The notes under the pieces were generated by a model that searched no databases, was not told the origin of the DNA, and worked only from the letters and a program-made list of their open reading frames with translations. From Xanthobacteraceae bacterium (lineage in GTDB: Bacteria > Pseudomonadota > Alphaproteobacteria > Rhizobiales > Xanthobacteraceae), in contig JARBUD010000020.1 in NCBI GenBank assembly GCA_029239875.1, forward strand, positions 1 to 64,000: 64,000 nt of DNA. Reading direction: 5' to 3'. This document shows positions 8,706 to 17,724 of this stretch, one piece after another. Numbering within the stretch: position 1 is the first letter of the stretch; each line of letters begins with the position of its first letter. Made by a program: the position numbers and the translations under genes.

Positions 8706-9262
8706 GGCAGCCCCCGCGGCAGGCCGGGCAGGTCGGTCCATAGCTTCTTGGCGGCCTCGGGAGGGATCTCCTCGCCCTCGACGTCGAGCTGGGGGAAGTC
8801 GCGCACCAGCCGCATGGCGATGTCGAGATTGTACTTGGCGTCCCAGAAACCGGGATCGAGGTTCAGCGCGCGGCGGTAATTGTCCTTGGCGAGCCGCACC
8901 AGCGGGATCGCCGGGTCGATCTTGTTGGAGCCGAGATGATCGATAGCGAGCCGCAGCCGGGCATTGGCCATGTCGTAGAGCGCGGCGACGGCAAGCCGGC
9001 GATCGCCGCCAGCGGCGAGGCGGTTGAGCAGCGGCTGCGCCTCGTCCAGTCGGTCGCGCGTGACGAGGAAATGCAGCCGCGCGAACAGCAGCGCCGGCGG
9101 ATCGTCCGGGCTGACGGCGACGTCATGGCCGGAGCCGAGCGAAGCGATGAGCGCGTTGTCGGTGCGGTCGATGAGGAGCCGCGCGCCGAACCAGCCGGCG
9201 GCGATAAGGCTCGCGGCCAGCACGGCCGTGCTCGTGATCACGACGGCGCGCCCCGTATTCAT
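8702..9262 (-). CDS. mxaK: MxaK, methanol dehydrogenase maturation protein
   Basis: The 186-residue protein has one N-terminal transmembrane helix (about residues 6-28) and a periplasmic helical region, NYRRALNLDPGFWDAKYNLD, that resembles a tetratricopeptide repeat. ATG 9262 overlaps the mxaC stop by four bases. Identification rests on order (mxaC-K-L) and topology. MxaK is one of the proteins required for calcium insertion. Confidence 0.82.
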   Translation of the reverse strand: MNTGRAVVITSTAVLAASLIAAGWFGARLLIDRTDNALIASLGSGHDVAVSPDDPPALLFARLHFLVTRDRLDEAQPLLNRLAAGGDRRLAVAALYDMANARLRLAIDHLGSNKIDPAIPLVRLAKDNYRRALNLDPGFWDAKYNLDIAMRLVRDFPQLDVEGEEIPPEAAKKLWTDLPGLPRGLP

Positions 9263-10329
9263 GCCGCCCTCCGTGCCGGCGCGGCCTCCGCGGCCGGTGC
9301 GCGCGTCCTGCGCGCAGGCGCCAGACGTCGCTCGGCCAACTTGGCGGCGAGCAGCAGCGCGACCGCGAAGCCCGCGACCATGAAGGCGGGTCGCGCGAGG
9401 TCGCGGCGCGGCACCCGCTCGACATAGCGGATGGGGCGCGTCTCCTGCCGGTCGATCTCGGCGATGGCGTCGGCCACCGCCTGCGGGCTCGTCGCCTCGA
9501 AGGCGCGATAGGGCAGGCCGAGACCCTGCAGGAATAAATGGAGATGGCGCTCGGGATTGGCCTGCGGCGTGTCCTCGCCCGGCGGCACCTCGAAGATGCC
9601 GGGTGAGCCGCGCGAGCGCAGGAACAGCCAATAGAGATGCACCGGCGTGCGGGCCGCGGCGTCGCGCAAGGCGTCCTGCACCCGCCGGTCGATCAGCGCC
9701 GCGCCGTCGGAGACCAGCAGCACCGCGCGCGAGGTCTCGTCGGTATCATCAGCGAAATAGGAGAAGGCGAGCGCCAGGCCACGGCCGACATCGGTGAAGG
9801 CGAGGCCCGGCCGGTCGATGGCGTCGATCGCCGCGTCCACCACCTCGTGATGGTCGGTGAGCGGCAGCACCGGCATGGGCGAGGTGGAGAAGGCGGCGAC
9901 GCCGATGCGGTCATGCGGGCGGCGGGCGACGAACTCGGCCAGCAGGCGCTTGGCGGCGGCGGATTTGGATTCCTGGTCACCGGTCGGCGCGCGGTCGGCG
10001 AAGCTGTTGTCCATGCTGGAGGAGCGGTCGAACAGCAGCACCAGATGCGCGCCGGTACCCTCCCGCTCCACGCTCTGCTCACGCCGGTGCAAGCCGGCAA
10101 GGCCGAGCACCAGCGCGAGGATGGCGAGGCAGCCGGCGAGGCGCAGCGCCGCCGCGACCGCGCGGGAGAGCGGATCAACCGGCACTAGCGCCGCCGAGGG
10201 AATGCCGCGCCGCACGAAGGGGGTGGCGAGGAAGGGCAGGAGGGCGAGCGCCATCAGGGCCAGCACGAGCGGGTGGTCCACGCCCCAGTCCCGCGTCAGC
10301 CCATCGAGGATGGAGCCCGCCCAGCTCAT
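9259..10329 (-). CDS. mxaC: MxaC, von Willebrand factor A protein of methanol dehydrogenase maturation
   Basis: The 356-residue protein has two N-terminal membrane helices (ALMALALLPFLATPF; GCLAILALVLGLAGL), a VWA domain with LVLLFDRSSSMD and a late VLLVSDGAALID, and a C-terminal helix (FMVAGFAVALLLAAKLA). It belongs to the MxaACKL group acting on calcium insertion into MxaF. ATG 10329 overlaps the mxaA stop by four bases. Confidence 0.87.
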   Translation of the reverse strand: MSWAGSILDGLTRDWGVDHPLVLALMALALLPFLATPFVRRGIPSAALVPVDPLSRAVAAALRLAGCLAILALVLGLAGLHRREQSVEREGTGAHLVLLFDRSSSMDNSFADRAPTGDQESKSAAAKRLLAEFVARRPHDRIGVAAFSTSPMPVLPLTDHHEVVDAAIDAIDRPGLAFTDVGRGLALAFSYFADDTDETSRAVLLVSDGAALIDRRVQDALRDAAARTPVHLYWLFLRSRGSPGIFEVPPGEDTPQANPERHLHLFLQGLGLPYRAFEATSPQAVADAIAEIDRQETRPIRYVERVPRRDLARPAFMVAGFAVALLLAAKLAERRLAPARRTRAPAAEAAPARRAA

Positions 10330-11252
10330 GGCCCGCCCCGCTCGACGGCGCGCAGGCGGCGCGAGATGGCAACGAGCTCAAGCGGGGGTAATTCGCGCTG
10401 GGCGCCCTGCGTGTCGTCGCCGAAGAAGACGCGGCGCGAGGCGGCGAACAGCCGACGCACCTCGGCTTCCGCCGCGCGGAAGGCCGGATGAGCCTCGAAG
10501 AAGGCCGGTAGGTCCTCGGCGAACACGCCCCTGCCCGCCGTGACGTCGAAGGCGCGATGCAGGGCGAGCAGCGCCCGGCGATAGGACGGCGCGTCCGGCG
10601 CGGTGGCCAGCGGGGCGGCGATGGCGCGTGCCGCCTGCGCGAAGGGACGCGAGCGGCGGCGGCCGAACGGTCCCCATCCCTTCTGCCAGGCAAGGGCGAG
10701 GAAGGCGACGAGGGTGAGGCCAAGCACCATGATCAGCCGCCGCATCGTGGCGGCGGTCGGGATCGGCTGCGGCGCGATGTCGGGGCGCAGCGCCATGGCC
10801 TGGCCGGGTGCCGTCGAGATGATCTCGCGCAGCGGCGACATGAGGAAAGACCATGCGGGCACATTCACCGCGACCCTCCGCTCGCCGTCGACGGCGGAGA
10901 GCGCGACGCCGGGAATGGCGAGCCGGCGCGGCTCCAGCGGGGCGTAGAAGGTCTGGTAGACAAGGTCGAGCGTGTAGTGGCGCACGCCGTCCTCGATGCC
11001 ATGGTCCTTCAGCCGGACGTCGCGCAGGTCGAGCCAGTAGTCGAGCGGGCGCGGCTGCGGCAGCGAGGCGGGATCGAGCACATAGGGCGCGTCGAGGGCG
11101 ATCTCGGCGGTGAGCGCGATGGCGTCACCGATGACATAGCCGAAGGGGCGCGGGGCGTAGAGGTCGACGGAGCGCAGTTGCGCCAGCGCCGGGCACGACG
11201 TCAGCATCGCGGCGGCCAGAAGAAGCAGCCCCATGCGCGCCCGCAGCCCCAT
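10326..11252 (-). CDS. mxaA: MxaA, methanol dehydrogenase maturation protein
   Basis: The 308-residue protein has a signal sequence containing MLTSCPALAQ. The LTSC could be a lipobox, so it may be either secreted or lipid-anchored. A periplasmic domain follows, then a transmembrane helix near residues 175-195 (LIMVLGLTLVAFLALAWQ) and a cytoplasmic C-terminal domain. The gene directly abuts mxaS. ATG 11234 is a possible later start, giving a tighter signal peptide. Confidence 0.85.
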   Translation of the reverse strand: MGLRARMGLLLLAAAMLTSCPALAQLRSVDLYAPRPFGYVIGDAIALTAEIALDAPYVLDPASLPQPRPLDYWLDLRDVRLKDHGIEDGVRHYTLDLVYQTFYAPLEPRRLAIPGVALSAVDGERRVAVNVPAWSFLMSPLREIISTAPGQAMALRPDIAPQPIPTAATMRRLIMVLGLTLVAFLALAWQKGWGPFGRRRSRPFAQAARAIAAPLATAPDAPSYRRALLALHRAFDVTAGRGVFAEDLPAFFEAHPAFRAAEAEVRRLFAASRRVFFGDDTQGAQRELPPLELVAISRRLRAVERGGP

Positions 11253-12101
11253 TCACCCCTCCATCAGGCGGCGTGCGAGTGCCTCGACGTCGAGTGCATC
11301 CTTGAGGTCGATGGCGCGCAGGCCGCGCCGGACGAACAGCGTCTCCAGCGCCTGCCGCCGCTCGCGGGCCTCGAGCCGCCAGCGCTCGCGCAGCGACGGG
11401 CGCATGAAGACAAGCCGCGCAGCGCCGGTCTCCAGGTCGCCGACCTCGACGAGGCCCCAGCGCGGCAGCCGCTCCTCGACCGAACTGTCGCGCACCACCA
11501 CCGGCACCACCTCGTGCCGCCACAGCGCGTCGAACAGGTTTTCCAGCTCCGCAGCAGGCATGAGGAAGTCGGAGACGACGAAGACGAGGCTGCACCGATG
11601 CGGCAGGCGCTCGGCCGCTTCCATGAGGCCGGCCGCTCCCCTGCCCTCCGGCTGTGCCGCGATGAGGCGACGGCGCACCTCCTCCTCCAGCCCGCGCCGG
11701 CGCGCGAGGGGAAGACTCGCCTCCTCGCGCAGATGCGCGTCGCAGCCGAACAGCGCGAAGCTGTCGCCGGCGCGCATGGCCGAGAGCGCCAGCAGCGCGC
11801 AGAGATCGGCGACGCGCCCGGCGACGGCATCACCGAAGCGCATCGAGCCGGACAGGTCGACCAGCGCGACGACCGGCACCGCCCGGCGCGGCGCGAACTG
11901 GCGCACATGCAATTCGCCATAAGGGTCGCGCAGCGAGACGCGCAGATCGATGCGGCGCGGGTCCGGCTGGCGCAGCAGCGAGACATGACGGCGGAACTCG
12001 CCCTCCGCGCCCTCGCCATGGCCGGGATGCGCGCCGGGGAAGATGCCCTCCGGCCGCCAGCGCAGCCGGTAGGGGATCGGCTGGAGGGGTTCCTCATTCA
12101 T
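11253..12101 (-). CDS. mxaS: MxaS, DUF58-type protein
   Basis: The 282-residue protein carries the DUF58 motif within a VWA-like fold: VVALVDLSGSMRFGDA, followed by FVVSDFLMPAAELENLFDAL. MoxR ATPases are usually encoded next to DUF58 and VWA proteins and act with them in metallo-enzyme maturation, and here mxaR precedes it. ATG 12101 overlaps the mxaR stop by four bases. Confidence 0.87.
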   Translation of the reverse strand: MNEEPLQPIPYRLRWRPEGIFPGAHPGHGEGAEGEFRRHVSLLRQPDPRRIDLRVSLRDPYGELHVRQFAPRRAVPVVALVDLSGSMRFGDAVAGRVADLCALLALSAMRAGDSFALFGCDAHLREEASLPLARRRGLEEEVRRRLIAAQPEGRGAAGLMEAAERLPHRCSLVFVVSDFLMPAAELENLFDALWRHEVVPVVVRDSSVEERLPRWGLVEVGDLETGAARLVFMRPSLRERWRLEARERRQALETLFVRRGLRAIDLKDALDVEALARRLMEG

Positions 12102-13129
12102 GGGGCCGGCACCCGCGCGAAGACGCCGGCGATTAGCTCGCCGACGATGCGCTCGCGGCGCAGTTCGTAGACCGGATCGATGAAGATGCGGTGCGCCATG
12201 ACTTCCGGGAACACGGCGCGCAGATCCTCCGGCACCACCATGTCGCGGCCTTCCAGCCAGGCGCGCACGCGGGCGGCCCGCACGAGGTAGGACATGCCGC
12301 GCGGGCTGGCGCCGCCCTGGACGAGGCGGGCCATGTCCACGCCCTCGATCTCGATGCCGAGCGTCGCCGGATTGCGGATGGCTTCCCAGAGGGCGAGCGT
12401 ATAGGCCTCCAGCGCCGGGCTGGAGCGCACGCCGGACTGGATCGCGCGCGCCACCGTCTCCAGCGCCTCCGGATCGATGACGCCGCTCTCGACCTCCATC
12501 AGCAGCGTATCGACATTGTGGAAGCGGGGATCGAAGACGAGGCTGCGCCGCGCCTCCGTCTCCATGGGCATCCCGACCTGCACCTCCATCAGGAAGCGGT
12601 CGCGGGCGGCGGCGGGCAGCTCAAAGGTCTCCTCGCGCTCGACGCGGTTGCGGTCGGCGAAGACCTGCACATGCGGGAAATGGTACTCGCGGTTGAAGGC
12701 GGAGACCGAGCGCTCGGCCATCAGCCGCAGCAGCAGCGAATGCACCTGCGGGCGGGCGCGGTTGATCTCGTTGAAGAAGAACACCGAGAGCTGCTCGCCC
12801 TGGCGCAGCAGCGGGCCGGGATCGATGCGCGGCCTGCCGTCCTCGCCGAGATGGGCGTGGTAGACGAGGTCCGTCGGCATCAGGTCGATGGTGCCCTCGA
12901 TGCGCTCGAAGGCGCCGCCTATGGCGCGGGCCAGCGCCCGCAGCAGCGTGGTCTTGCCGACCCCGACATCGCCTTCCAGCAGCACGTGGCCGCGCGCGAA
13001 GGTGGCGATGGCAAGGAGGCGGATGACGCGCTCCTGCCCCAGCACCACCTTGCCGATCTCGCCTTCGAAGCGCAGCGCATGGCCCCGCCAGTCGGACAGG
13101 ACGGAATCGGTATCGCGGACGATGCGCAT
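12098..13129 (-). CDS. mxaR: MxaR, MoxR-type AAA+ ATPase
   Basis: The 343-residue cytoplasmic ATPase has Walker A (LLEGDVGVGKTTLLRALA, about residues 50-67), Walker B (FFFNEINRARPQ) and the arginine-rich sensor region of MoxR proteins. MoxR/MxaR chaperones activate or assemble methanol dehydrogenase together with MxaS and the VWA proteins. It lies 233 bases after mxaI, the largest gap inside the operon, so an internal promoter or processing site is possible there. Confidence 0.9.
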   Translation of the reverse strand: MRIVRDTDSVLSDWRGHALRFEGEIGKVVLGQERVIRLLAIATFARGHVLLEGDVGVGKTTLLRALARAIGGAFERIEGTIDLMPTDLVYHAHLGEDGRPRIDPGPLLRQGEQLSVFFFNEINRARPQVHSLLLRLMAERSVSAFNREYHFPHVQVFADRNRVEREETFELPAAARDRFLMEVQVGMPMETEARRSLVFDPRFHNVDTLLMEVESGVIDPEALETVARAIQSGVRSSPALEAYTLALWEAIRNPATLGIEIEGVDMARLVQGGASPRGMSYLVRAARVRAWLEGRDMVVPEDLRAVFPEVMAHRIFIDPVYELRRERIVGELIAGVFARVPAP

Positions 13130-13181
13130 GCGGGGAGCCTTTCAAGCAGACGGGCGACCATGACGGCGTATGCCGTGAGCG

Positions 13182-13198
13182 GCGCCCCAAAAGGGCGC
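13182..13198. promoter_or_regulatory. Small hairpin in the mxaI-mxaR gap
   Basis: GCGCCC and GGGCGC form a 6-pair stem with loop CAAAA. It has no T run on the minus (operon) strand, so it is not a standard terminator. It may help set the level of the mxaR-D genes below mxaFJGI. The rest of the 13130-13362 gap shows no gene. Confidence 0.35.
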
Positions 13199-13362
13199 GG
13201 CCCACGCCGGCAGGAGGACCCGCCGGGCGTCGGCCGCGCCAGTTGCCCACAGACCGGGCGGCTAAGCCCGGAGGATCGCGGGGCGGACAGGAGAATGGCG
13301 TCCACCCGCAAGTGGGTTCTTGAAAGCAAAGTGTGCTCAGGCAAGGCCGTGGCGAAGGCCGG

Positions 13363-13677
13363 TCAGTTCGCCGAGATCTTGCCGACGTCGTAGACGAAGC
13401 TGCCGGTCTTCTTGAAATTCTCCACGCGCTTGGCGTTGCGCGCTTCCATCTCCTTGATCGACTGCGACTGCTTGTTCAGCTCCGCAGGATTGTGCTTGGG
13501 GTCGTATTTCGAGCCGGCGACCTTGTCCGGATATCCGGGCTTGGCCTCCCAGCAATTGCCGGGCGCCTTGCAGTTGGTGCCGTCATAGGCGCTCGCGCCG
13601 CCGGCAAGAGCGAGGGCGAGAGCCCCGGCGCCGGCGAGGGAGAAGGCGAACTTCACGCTGCGGTCGATGATGCTCAT
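13363..13677 (-). CDS. mxaI: Methanol dehydrogenase small (beta) subunit MxaI
   Basis: The 104-residue precursor has a signal peptide ending GGASA at residue 30. Its mature 74 residues begin YDGTNCKAPGNCWEAKPG and end KISAN, the characteristic MxaI sequence including the disulfide cysteines. It wraps around MxaF in the alpha2-beta2 enzyme. ATG 13677 has AGGAGA about 6 bases upstream, better than an in-frame codon at 13701. Its presence distinguishes the system from XoxF-only methanol oxidation. Confidence 0.95.
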   Translation of the reverse strand: MSIIDRSVKFAFSLAGAGALALALAGGASAYDGTNCKAPGNCWEAKPGYPDKVAGSKYDPKHNPAELNKQSQSIKEMEARNAKRVENFKKTGSFVYDVGKISAN

Positions 13678-13721
13678 GTCAGGTCTCCTCGTCGTTTCCA
13701 CCCGTCTTCAGCCGGCGCGGT

Positions 13722-14315
13722 TCAGCCCGCCGGTCCGCCGCACGCCGCCGTCAGCGCCTCGGCTGGCTCGATGTGCTTGGCGTTCGCGTCGAAGGGCTTG
13801 AACGTGCTGCGCTGCTGGTCCGTCAGCCAGGTCGCGCCCTTCGGATCGTCCTTGTAGAGGTGCCGGACCCAGGCCATGACGAGCAGCATCTCGTTCATGT
13901 TCAGCGCGCCGTACATCGGGCCCATCTGGCCCTGCGCGCCGCCGAAGATCGTCTCGAACAGTCCCTGGTCGGTCTCGTTCTTCGGATAGGTCCAGTAGGA
14001 ATCGTTGAGCCCCGGCCCGATCTTCCCCTCGCCGTAATGGCCGTGGCAGCCCGAGCACATGGACAGGAACAGCTCGTGGCCCTTGGCGAGGCAGGCCAGG
14101 TTCTCGTTGTAGATGTTCACTCCCGTCTCGAGGAACGTCTTCACCGCCTTGGTGTCCCGGCCCTCTTCCGGCGCCTCGGCGAGGTCGAGCGGCTGGCCGG
14201 TCACGGTGTTGGTCAGCATGAGCGCGGCGCGGGCACCGAGACCCGCCGCGCCGGCTCCGAGAACGCCGGCCAGAAGCAGGACGGCGGCCTTCTTTGTGAA
14301 CACGGTCTTCTTCAT
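13722..14315 (-). CDS. mxaG: Cytochrome cL, electron acceptor of methanol dehydrogenase
   Basis: The 197-residue periplasmic c-type cytochrome has an N-terminal signal ([19 protein letters not shown]), a single haem site [19 protein letters not shown], and a Met ligand candidate in [11 protein letters not shown]. Mono-haem cytochrome cL takes electrons from PQQ in MxaFI and passes them to cytochrome cH. The position mxaJ-G-I is canonical. Confidence 0.93.
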   Translation of the reverse strand: MKKTVFTKKAAVLLLAGVLGAGAAGLGARAALMLTNTVTGQPLDLAEAPEEGRDTKAVKTFLETGVNIYNENLACLAKGHELFLSMCSGCHGHYGEGKIGPGLNDSYWTYPKNETDQGLFETIFGGAQGQMGPMYGALNMNEMLLVMAWVRHLYKDDPKGATWLTDQQRSTFKPFDANAKHIEPAEALTAACGGPAG

Positions 14316-14380
14316 CGAAACTCTTCACATCGCAGGATAGGAAGCGGCGCCCCACGGGGGCACCGGCGGACGGCAGAAGC

Positions 14381-15250
14381 TCAGGTGTTGGGATCGAGCA
14401 GGGGAATGCCTTCCTGCTTCAGGATCTCTTCGATCTGCGGCCGCGCCTTCTCCAGCGCCGTGTTGATCTCGGCGAGCAGGCCGGGATCGTTCTTGCGCAC
14501 GCCGACCGCCTGGTCGTAGTGCATGCGGATCGCCTCGCCGTTGGGCTGGTCGATGTCCTTCGAGATGACAGTCATGCGCAGCGGCGTCGAGGACGCCTTC
14601 ACATAGCGCGCGACCTCGGGGGCGAAGGCGATGCCGACATCGGCCTCGCCGCTCGCCACCTCGGTGACGATCCGGTCGCCGGGCACCTGGACCCACTGGT
14701 TGCGGCGCGACTTGAAGTTGACCAGCGAATACATATAGGCCGCGTTGTCCTCGAAGCGGCCGATGCGCTTCAGCATGGTCTCGGCCGGCGAGTAGAAGCG
14801 GACGGCGAAGCGCGTCTGGTCCTTGATCTGCTGGTCGTCCCAGGCGCTGGCGGTGATGTTGCGGTCCGCCTTCGTGACCATCACGTAGCCGGTGCGGTAA
14901 TAGGGCTTGGAGGCGAGCACGCGCTCGTCGCCGACATCGACGCCCATCACCACGTCGCAGTTGTTCTGGTCGAGCTGGTCTCGGACCAGGTAGATGCCGG
15001 GCTTGTCGTTGCGCACGAAGACCGGCTTGCGGCCCATGGCCTGCGCCAGCACGATCGCCACGCGGTCCTCGAAGCCGGAGGAATCGGCGGCGGAGAAAGG
15101 GGCCTCGACGGTCGAGGCGCAGATGCGCAGCTCATCCGGGTTCCGGCCAGCGGCCTTGTCCTTCTCGACGGTGGCCGCCGACGCGCTGCCGAAAACGGCG
15201 AGGCCTGCGGCCAGGAGAGCGAGACGGCTGACGGCGTGAAGCTTGGACAT
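14381..15250 (-). CDS. mxaJ: MxaJ, periplasmic solute-binding-like protein
   Basis: The 289-residue protein has a signal peptide (LALLAAGLAVFGSASA) and a type-2 periplasmic binding fold: ELRICASTVEAPFSAADSSG near the N-terminus and VASGEADVGIAFAPEVARYV later. MxaJ is required for active methanol dehydrogenase and is encoded between mxaF and mxaG. It is thought to aid assembly rather than transport. Confidence 0.92.
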   Translation of the reverse strand: MSKLHAVSRLALLAAGLAVFGSASAATVEKDKAAGRNPDELRICASTVEAPFSAADSSGFEDRVAIVLAQAMGRKPVFVRNDKPGIYLVRDQLDQNNCDVVMGVDVGDERVLASKPYYRTGYVMVTKADRNITASAWDDQQIKDQTRFAVRFYSPAETMLKRIGRFEDNAAYMYSLVNFKSRRNQWVQVPGDRIVTEVASGEADVGIAFAPEVARYVKASSTPLRMTVISKDIDQPNGEAIRMHYDQAVGVRKNDPGLLAEINTALEKARPQIEEILKQEGIPLLDPNT

Positions 15251-15313
15251 GATGGTTCCTCCTGACGGAGCCGGCGGCCGGTTGCGCGCCTGTGTCGGAA
15301 TGAAGGGAGTGAG

Positions 15314-15355
15314 CCGGCCGCCCGGAGCGCGGGGAGGAGCGCGACGGGCGGCCGG
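15314..15355. promoter_or_regulatory. Strong GC-rich hairpin between mxaF and mxaJ
   Basis: CCGGCCGCCCG (15314-15324) and CGGGCGGCCGG (15345-15355) form a perfect 11-pair stem starting 13 bases after the mxaF stop. The 20-base loop includes a possible inner GCGC pairing. No T run follows on the operon strand. It probably stabilises the mxaF transcript or partly terminates, making mxaF more abundant than the downstream genes. Confidence 0.55.
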
Positions 15356-15368
15356 GAAAAGGGCGCGA

Positions 15369-17273
15369 TCAGCCGCCGCCCTGGATCACCGTGGTCGAGT
15401 ACTCGCCGACATTCGGGTCGTCATAGGGACCCTCGCCGTTCAGCGAGAACACCATCACGCCGCCACCCATCTGGGTGTAGTGCTGGAGTTGCTTGAAGGC
15501 GCCCACCGAGCCGAGGCCGGCGGTCGGGTCGTTGAGGTCGAACACCAGGCCGACGCCCGGCCAGCCGCCGACGCCGTAATAGATGGCGACGTACTGCTTG
15601 CCGTCATGGGTGTAGGTCATCGGGTGGCCGATCACGCCGGAGGGCAGCTTGAACTTCCAGAGCAGTTCGCCGGTGTCGCTGTCGCGGGCCTTGATGAAGC
15701 CGTCGAGCGTTCCGTAGAACATCACGCCGCCGGCGGTGGCGAGCGTGCCGCCCCAGGCCGCGAAGCGCTCCATCACCTGCCACTTGTACTTGTTGTTGAT
15801 GGCGTCATAGGCCTTGACCTGGCCGAGCCCCTCATACTTCTGGCGGTCGCCCTTCGGGCCCGGATACATCCACAGGGTCGCGCCGACGAAGAACTGGCCG
15901 GCACGGTAGGGAAGCATGAAGGGCTCCCAGTCCATGCAGATGTGGTTGATGCCCATGAAGAAGGACTTGCGCTCCGGATCGTAGGAGTCGTGGCCCTGGT
16001 TGTGGTAGCCCATCGCCGAGGGGCAGATGTCGCGGCCCTTGTGGTCCATGCGGGTCGCGTATTCGGGATCGCGCTGCGGCAGGCCGGTCTTGAGGTCGAC
16101 CTGCTTCACCCAGTTGACGGTGTCGTCGATCTTGTCGGCCGAGATCAGATCGCCATTCTCGCGGTCGAGCGTGTAGACGATGCCGTTGCGGTCCGGATGG
16201 GTGAGGAGCTTCCTCATCTTGCCGGTCTTGTCCTGCTGCTCGGAGAGCATCATGACGTTGACGCCGGCATAGTCCCATTCGTCATGCGGGGTCTTCTGGT
16301 AGCCGAACTTGGCCTCGCCGGTGTCGATGTCGCGGCCCCAGATGGTCATGGTCCACTTGTTGTCGCCGGGACGCATGGTCTCGTTCCACGGCGCCGGGTT
16401 GCCCGAGCCGTAGTAGAAGAGGTTGGTGCCGGGATCGAAGGCGTACCAGCCCCAGTTGGTGCCGCCGCCGATCTTCCAGGCCTCGCCTTCCCACGTGGCC
16501 TGGCCGAGGCCCTTCTGGCCGTAATGCGGGTTGGCGCTGTTGAAGTCGGCGCCGAGGCGCACTTCCTCGTCCGGGCCGGTGGCATAGGCGCGCCACTTCT
16601 GGGCGCCGGTGGCAATGTCGTAGGCGGTGACGTAGCCGCGCACGCCGAGCTCGGCGCCCGAGGAGCCGATCAGCACCGTGTCCTTGACCACGTAAGGCGC
16701 GATGGTGAGCGTCGAGCCGACCTTGATGTCGGAGTTCTCGAGCTTCCAGTACTCCTCGCCCGTCTTGGCGTTGAGGGCGACGACGTGGCCGTCGAGCTGC
16801 GTCTTGATGATGAGCGGGCCGACCGTGCCGTTGCCGGGCCAATAGGCGAGGCCGCGGTTGACGACGTCGCAGCAGGCGACGGCGCGGGCCGTCGGGTTCT
16901 GCTTCGGCTTGTGCTGCCACAGGATCTTGCCCGGGTCGTCCAGCCCGACCGCGAAGGTCGTGTTGGGGAAGGGCGAGTGGATGTACATCACGTTGTCGAC
17001 GACGAGAGGCGTCCCCTCGTGTCCGCTCAGCACGCCGGTCGAGAACGACCAGGCAGGACGCAATTGCTTGACGTTCTGCTTGGTGATCTGGCTGGCCTCG
17101 CTGTAGTTGTTGGCGCTGTAGTTCTTGCCGGTCATCGGCCAGTTGTCGGTGTTCTTCGACAGCTCGACGAGCTTGTCGTTCGCCACCGCCGGCGCCATGG
17201 CGCCGAGGCCAACCGCGGCCACCAGAGCGGCGGCGACGGAGAGCGCGGACACCGAAGAGTGCAATCGGCTCAT
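15369..17273 (-). CDS. mxaF: Calcium-dependent PQQ methanol dehydrogenase, large subunit MxaF
   Basis: The 634-residue precursor starts at ATG 17273 (GAGG 8 bases upstream). The signal peptide ends AVA at residue 31 and the mature protein starts [16 protein letters not shown]. In mature numbering the key residues fall exactly where known MxaF has them: vicinal disulfide Cys103-Cys104 (AVACCDVV), Glu177 (GAELG), Asn261 ([10 protein letters not shown]) and catalytic Asp303 (EWDYAGVN). Ala stands two residues after Asp303, where lanthanide-dependent XoxF has Asp, so this is the calcium type. It oxidises methanol to formaldehyde in the periplasm and heads the operon. Confidence 0.97.
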   Translation of the reverse strand: MSRLHSSVSALSVAAALVAAVGLGAMAPAVANDKLVELSKNTDNWPMTGKNYSANNYSEASQITKQNVKQLRPAWSFSTGVLSGHEGTPLVVDNVMYIHSPFPNTTFAVGLDDPGKILWQHKPKQNPTARAVACCDVVNRGLAYWPGNGTVGPLIIKTQLDGHVVALNAKTGEEYWKLENSDIKVGSTLTIAPYVVKDTVLIGSSGAELGVRGYVTAYDIATGAQKWRAYATGPDEEVRLGADFNSANPHYGQKGLGQATWEGEAWKIGGGTNWGWYAFDPGTNLFYYGSGNPAPWNETMRPGDNKWTMTIWGRDIDTGEAKFGYQKTPHDEWDYAGVNVMMLSEQQDKTGKMRKLLTHPDRNGIVYTLDRENGDLISADKIDDTVNWVKQVDLKTGLPQRDPEYATRMDHKGRDICPSAMGYHNQGHDSYDPERKSFFMGINHICMDWEPFMLPYRAGQFFVGATLWMYPGPKGDRQKYEGLGQVKAYDAINNKYKWQVMERFAAWGGTLATAGGVMFYGTLDGFIKARDSDTGELLWKFKLPSGVIGHPMTYTHDGKQYVAIYYGVGGWPGVGLVFDLNDPTAGLGSVGAFKQLQHYTQMGGGVMVFSLNGEGPYDDPNVGEYSTTVIQGGG

Positions 17274-17724
17274 TGGACTTACCTCGCGTTTCCTATTCCC
17301 AGGCCGTTCCGCATCCCCGACCGGCTGGCGCCGGCAGAAGGCGGACTTCTTCGCTTCCCTCCGCACTCTCGCTCGCGGCGATCTGCGCGCTGAAAGCTTT
17401 ATTTCAAGTGCGGAGTGGAATTCTTATGAATCATTCAAGATGTTATTATTTGTCTGATTATTGTTTGCTGCGAAGACAACTCATGTCTTTAGGCAAGTTG
17501 GAAAATCTTGACGGGAACTTTTCCCCATTCACGGGGAGAATGCTTGGAGAAAGGCCGGAAGGCTTGTCCAGAGCGCAGAAAAATGATTTCCTTCCAGAGC
17601 CTTGGAAGAAGACTCGCGGCGGGCGTTTCGCCACCGGCAGGCTCTGCCGGACACTCTCGACGCGCTTCCTCCGAGCTAAAGCTGTCTCGGCCCACCTGCG
17701 CTCATAAGAAGTTCATAAGTATAG
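17274..17724. other. Divergent regulatory region between mxaF and the sensor-regulator operon
   Basis: The 451 bases hold no convincing gene. Bases 17391-17510 are strikingly AT-rich compared with the rest of the window, as expected of strong promoters. They contain the palindrome TGAATCATTCA (17427-17437) and the AAGACA dyad listed separately. Further on are the inverted repeats CTTCCA/TGGAAG (17591-17608) and CCGGCAG/CTGCCGG with a 3-base loop (17634-17650). TCATAAG occurs twice 11 bases apart (17702, 17713) just before the plus-strand lipoprotein gene, which has only a weak ribosome site. Confidence 0.7.
17473..17489. promoter_or_regulatory. AAGACA/TGTCTT dyad upstream of mxaF
   Basis: AAGACA-ACTCA-TGTCTT is a perfect 6-base inverted repeat inside the AT-rich stretch, about 200 bases before mxaF. 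On the minus strand it supplies AAGACA, which matches the -35-like hexamer I recall for mxaF promoters of Methylobacterium. It could be that element or the binding site of the divergently encoded LuxR-type regulator. Confidence 0.45.

Noticed and set aside
15369-17273. Annotation of the large dehydrogenase as XoxF
   Set aside because: Ala follows two after the catalytic Asp and an mxaI gene is present, so the calcium MxaF type is correct.
15243-17393. A 716-codon open frame on the plus strand opposite mxaF
   Set aside because: It is an antisense shadow caused by GC-rich codon bias. The minus strand encodes MxaF with every known residue in place.
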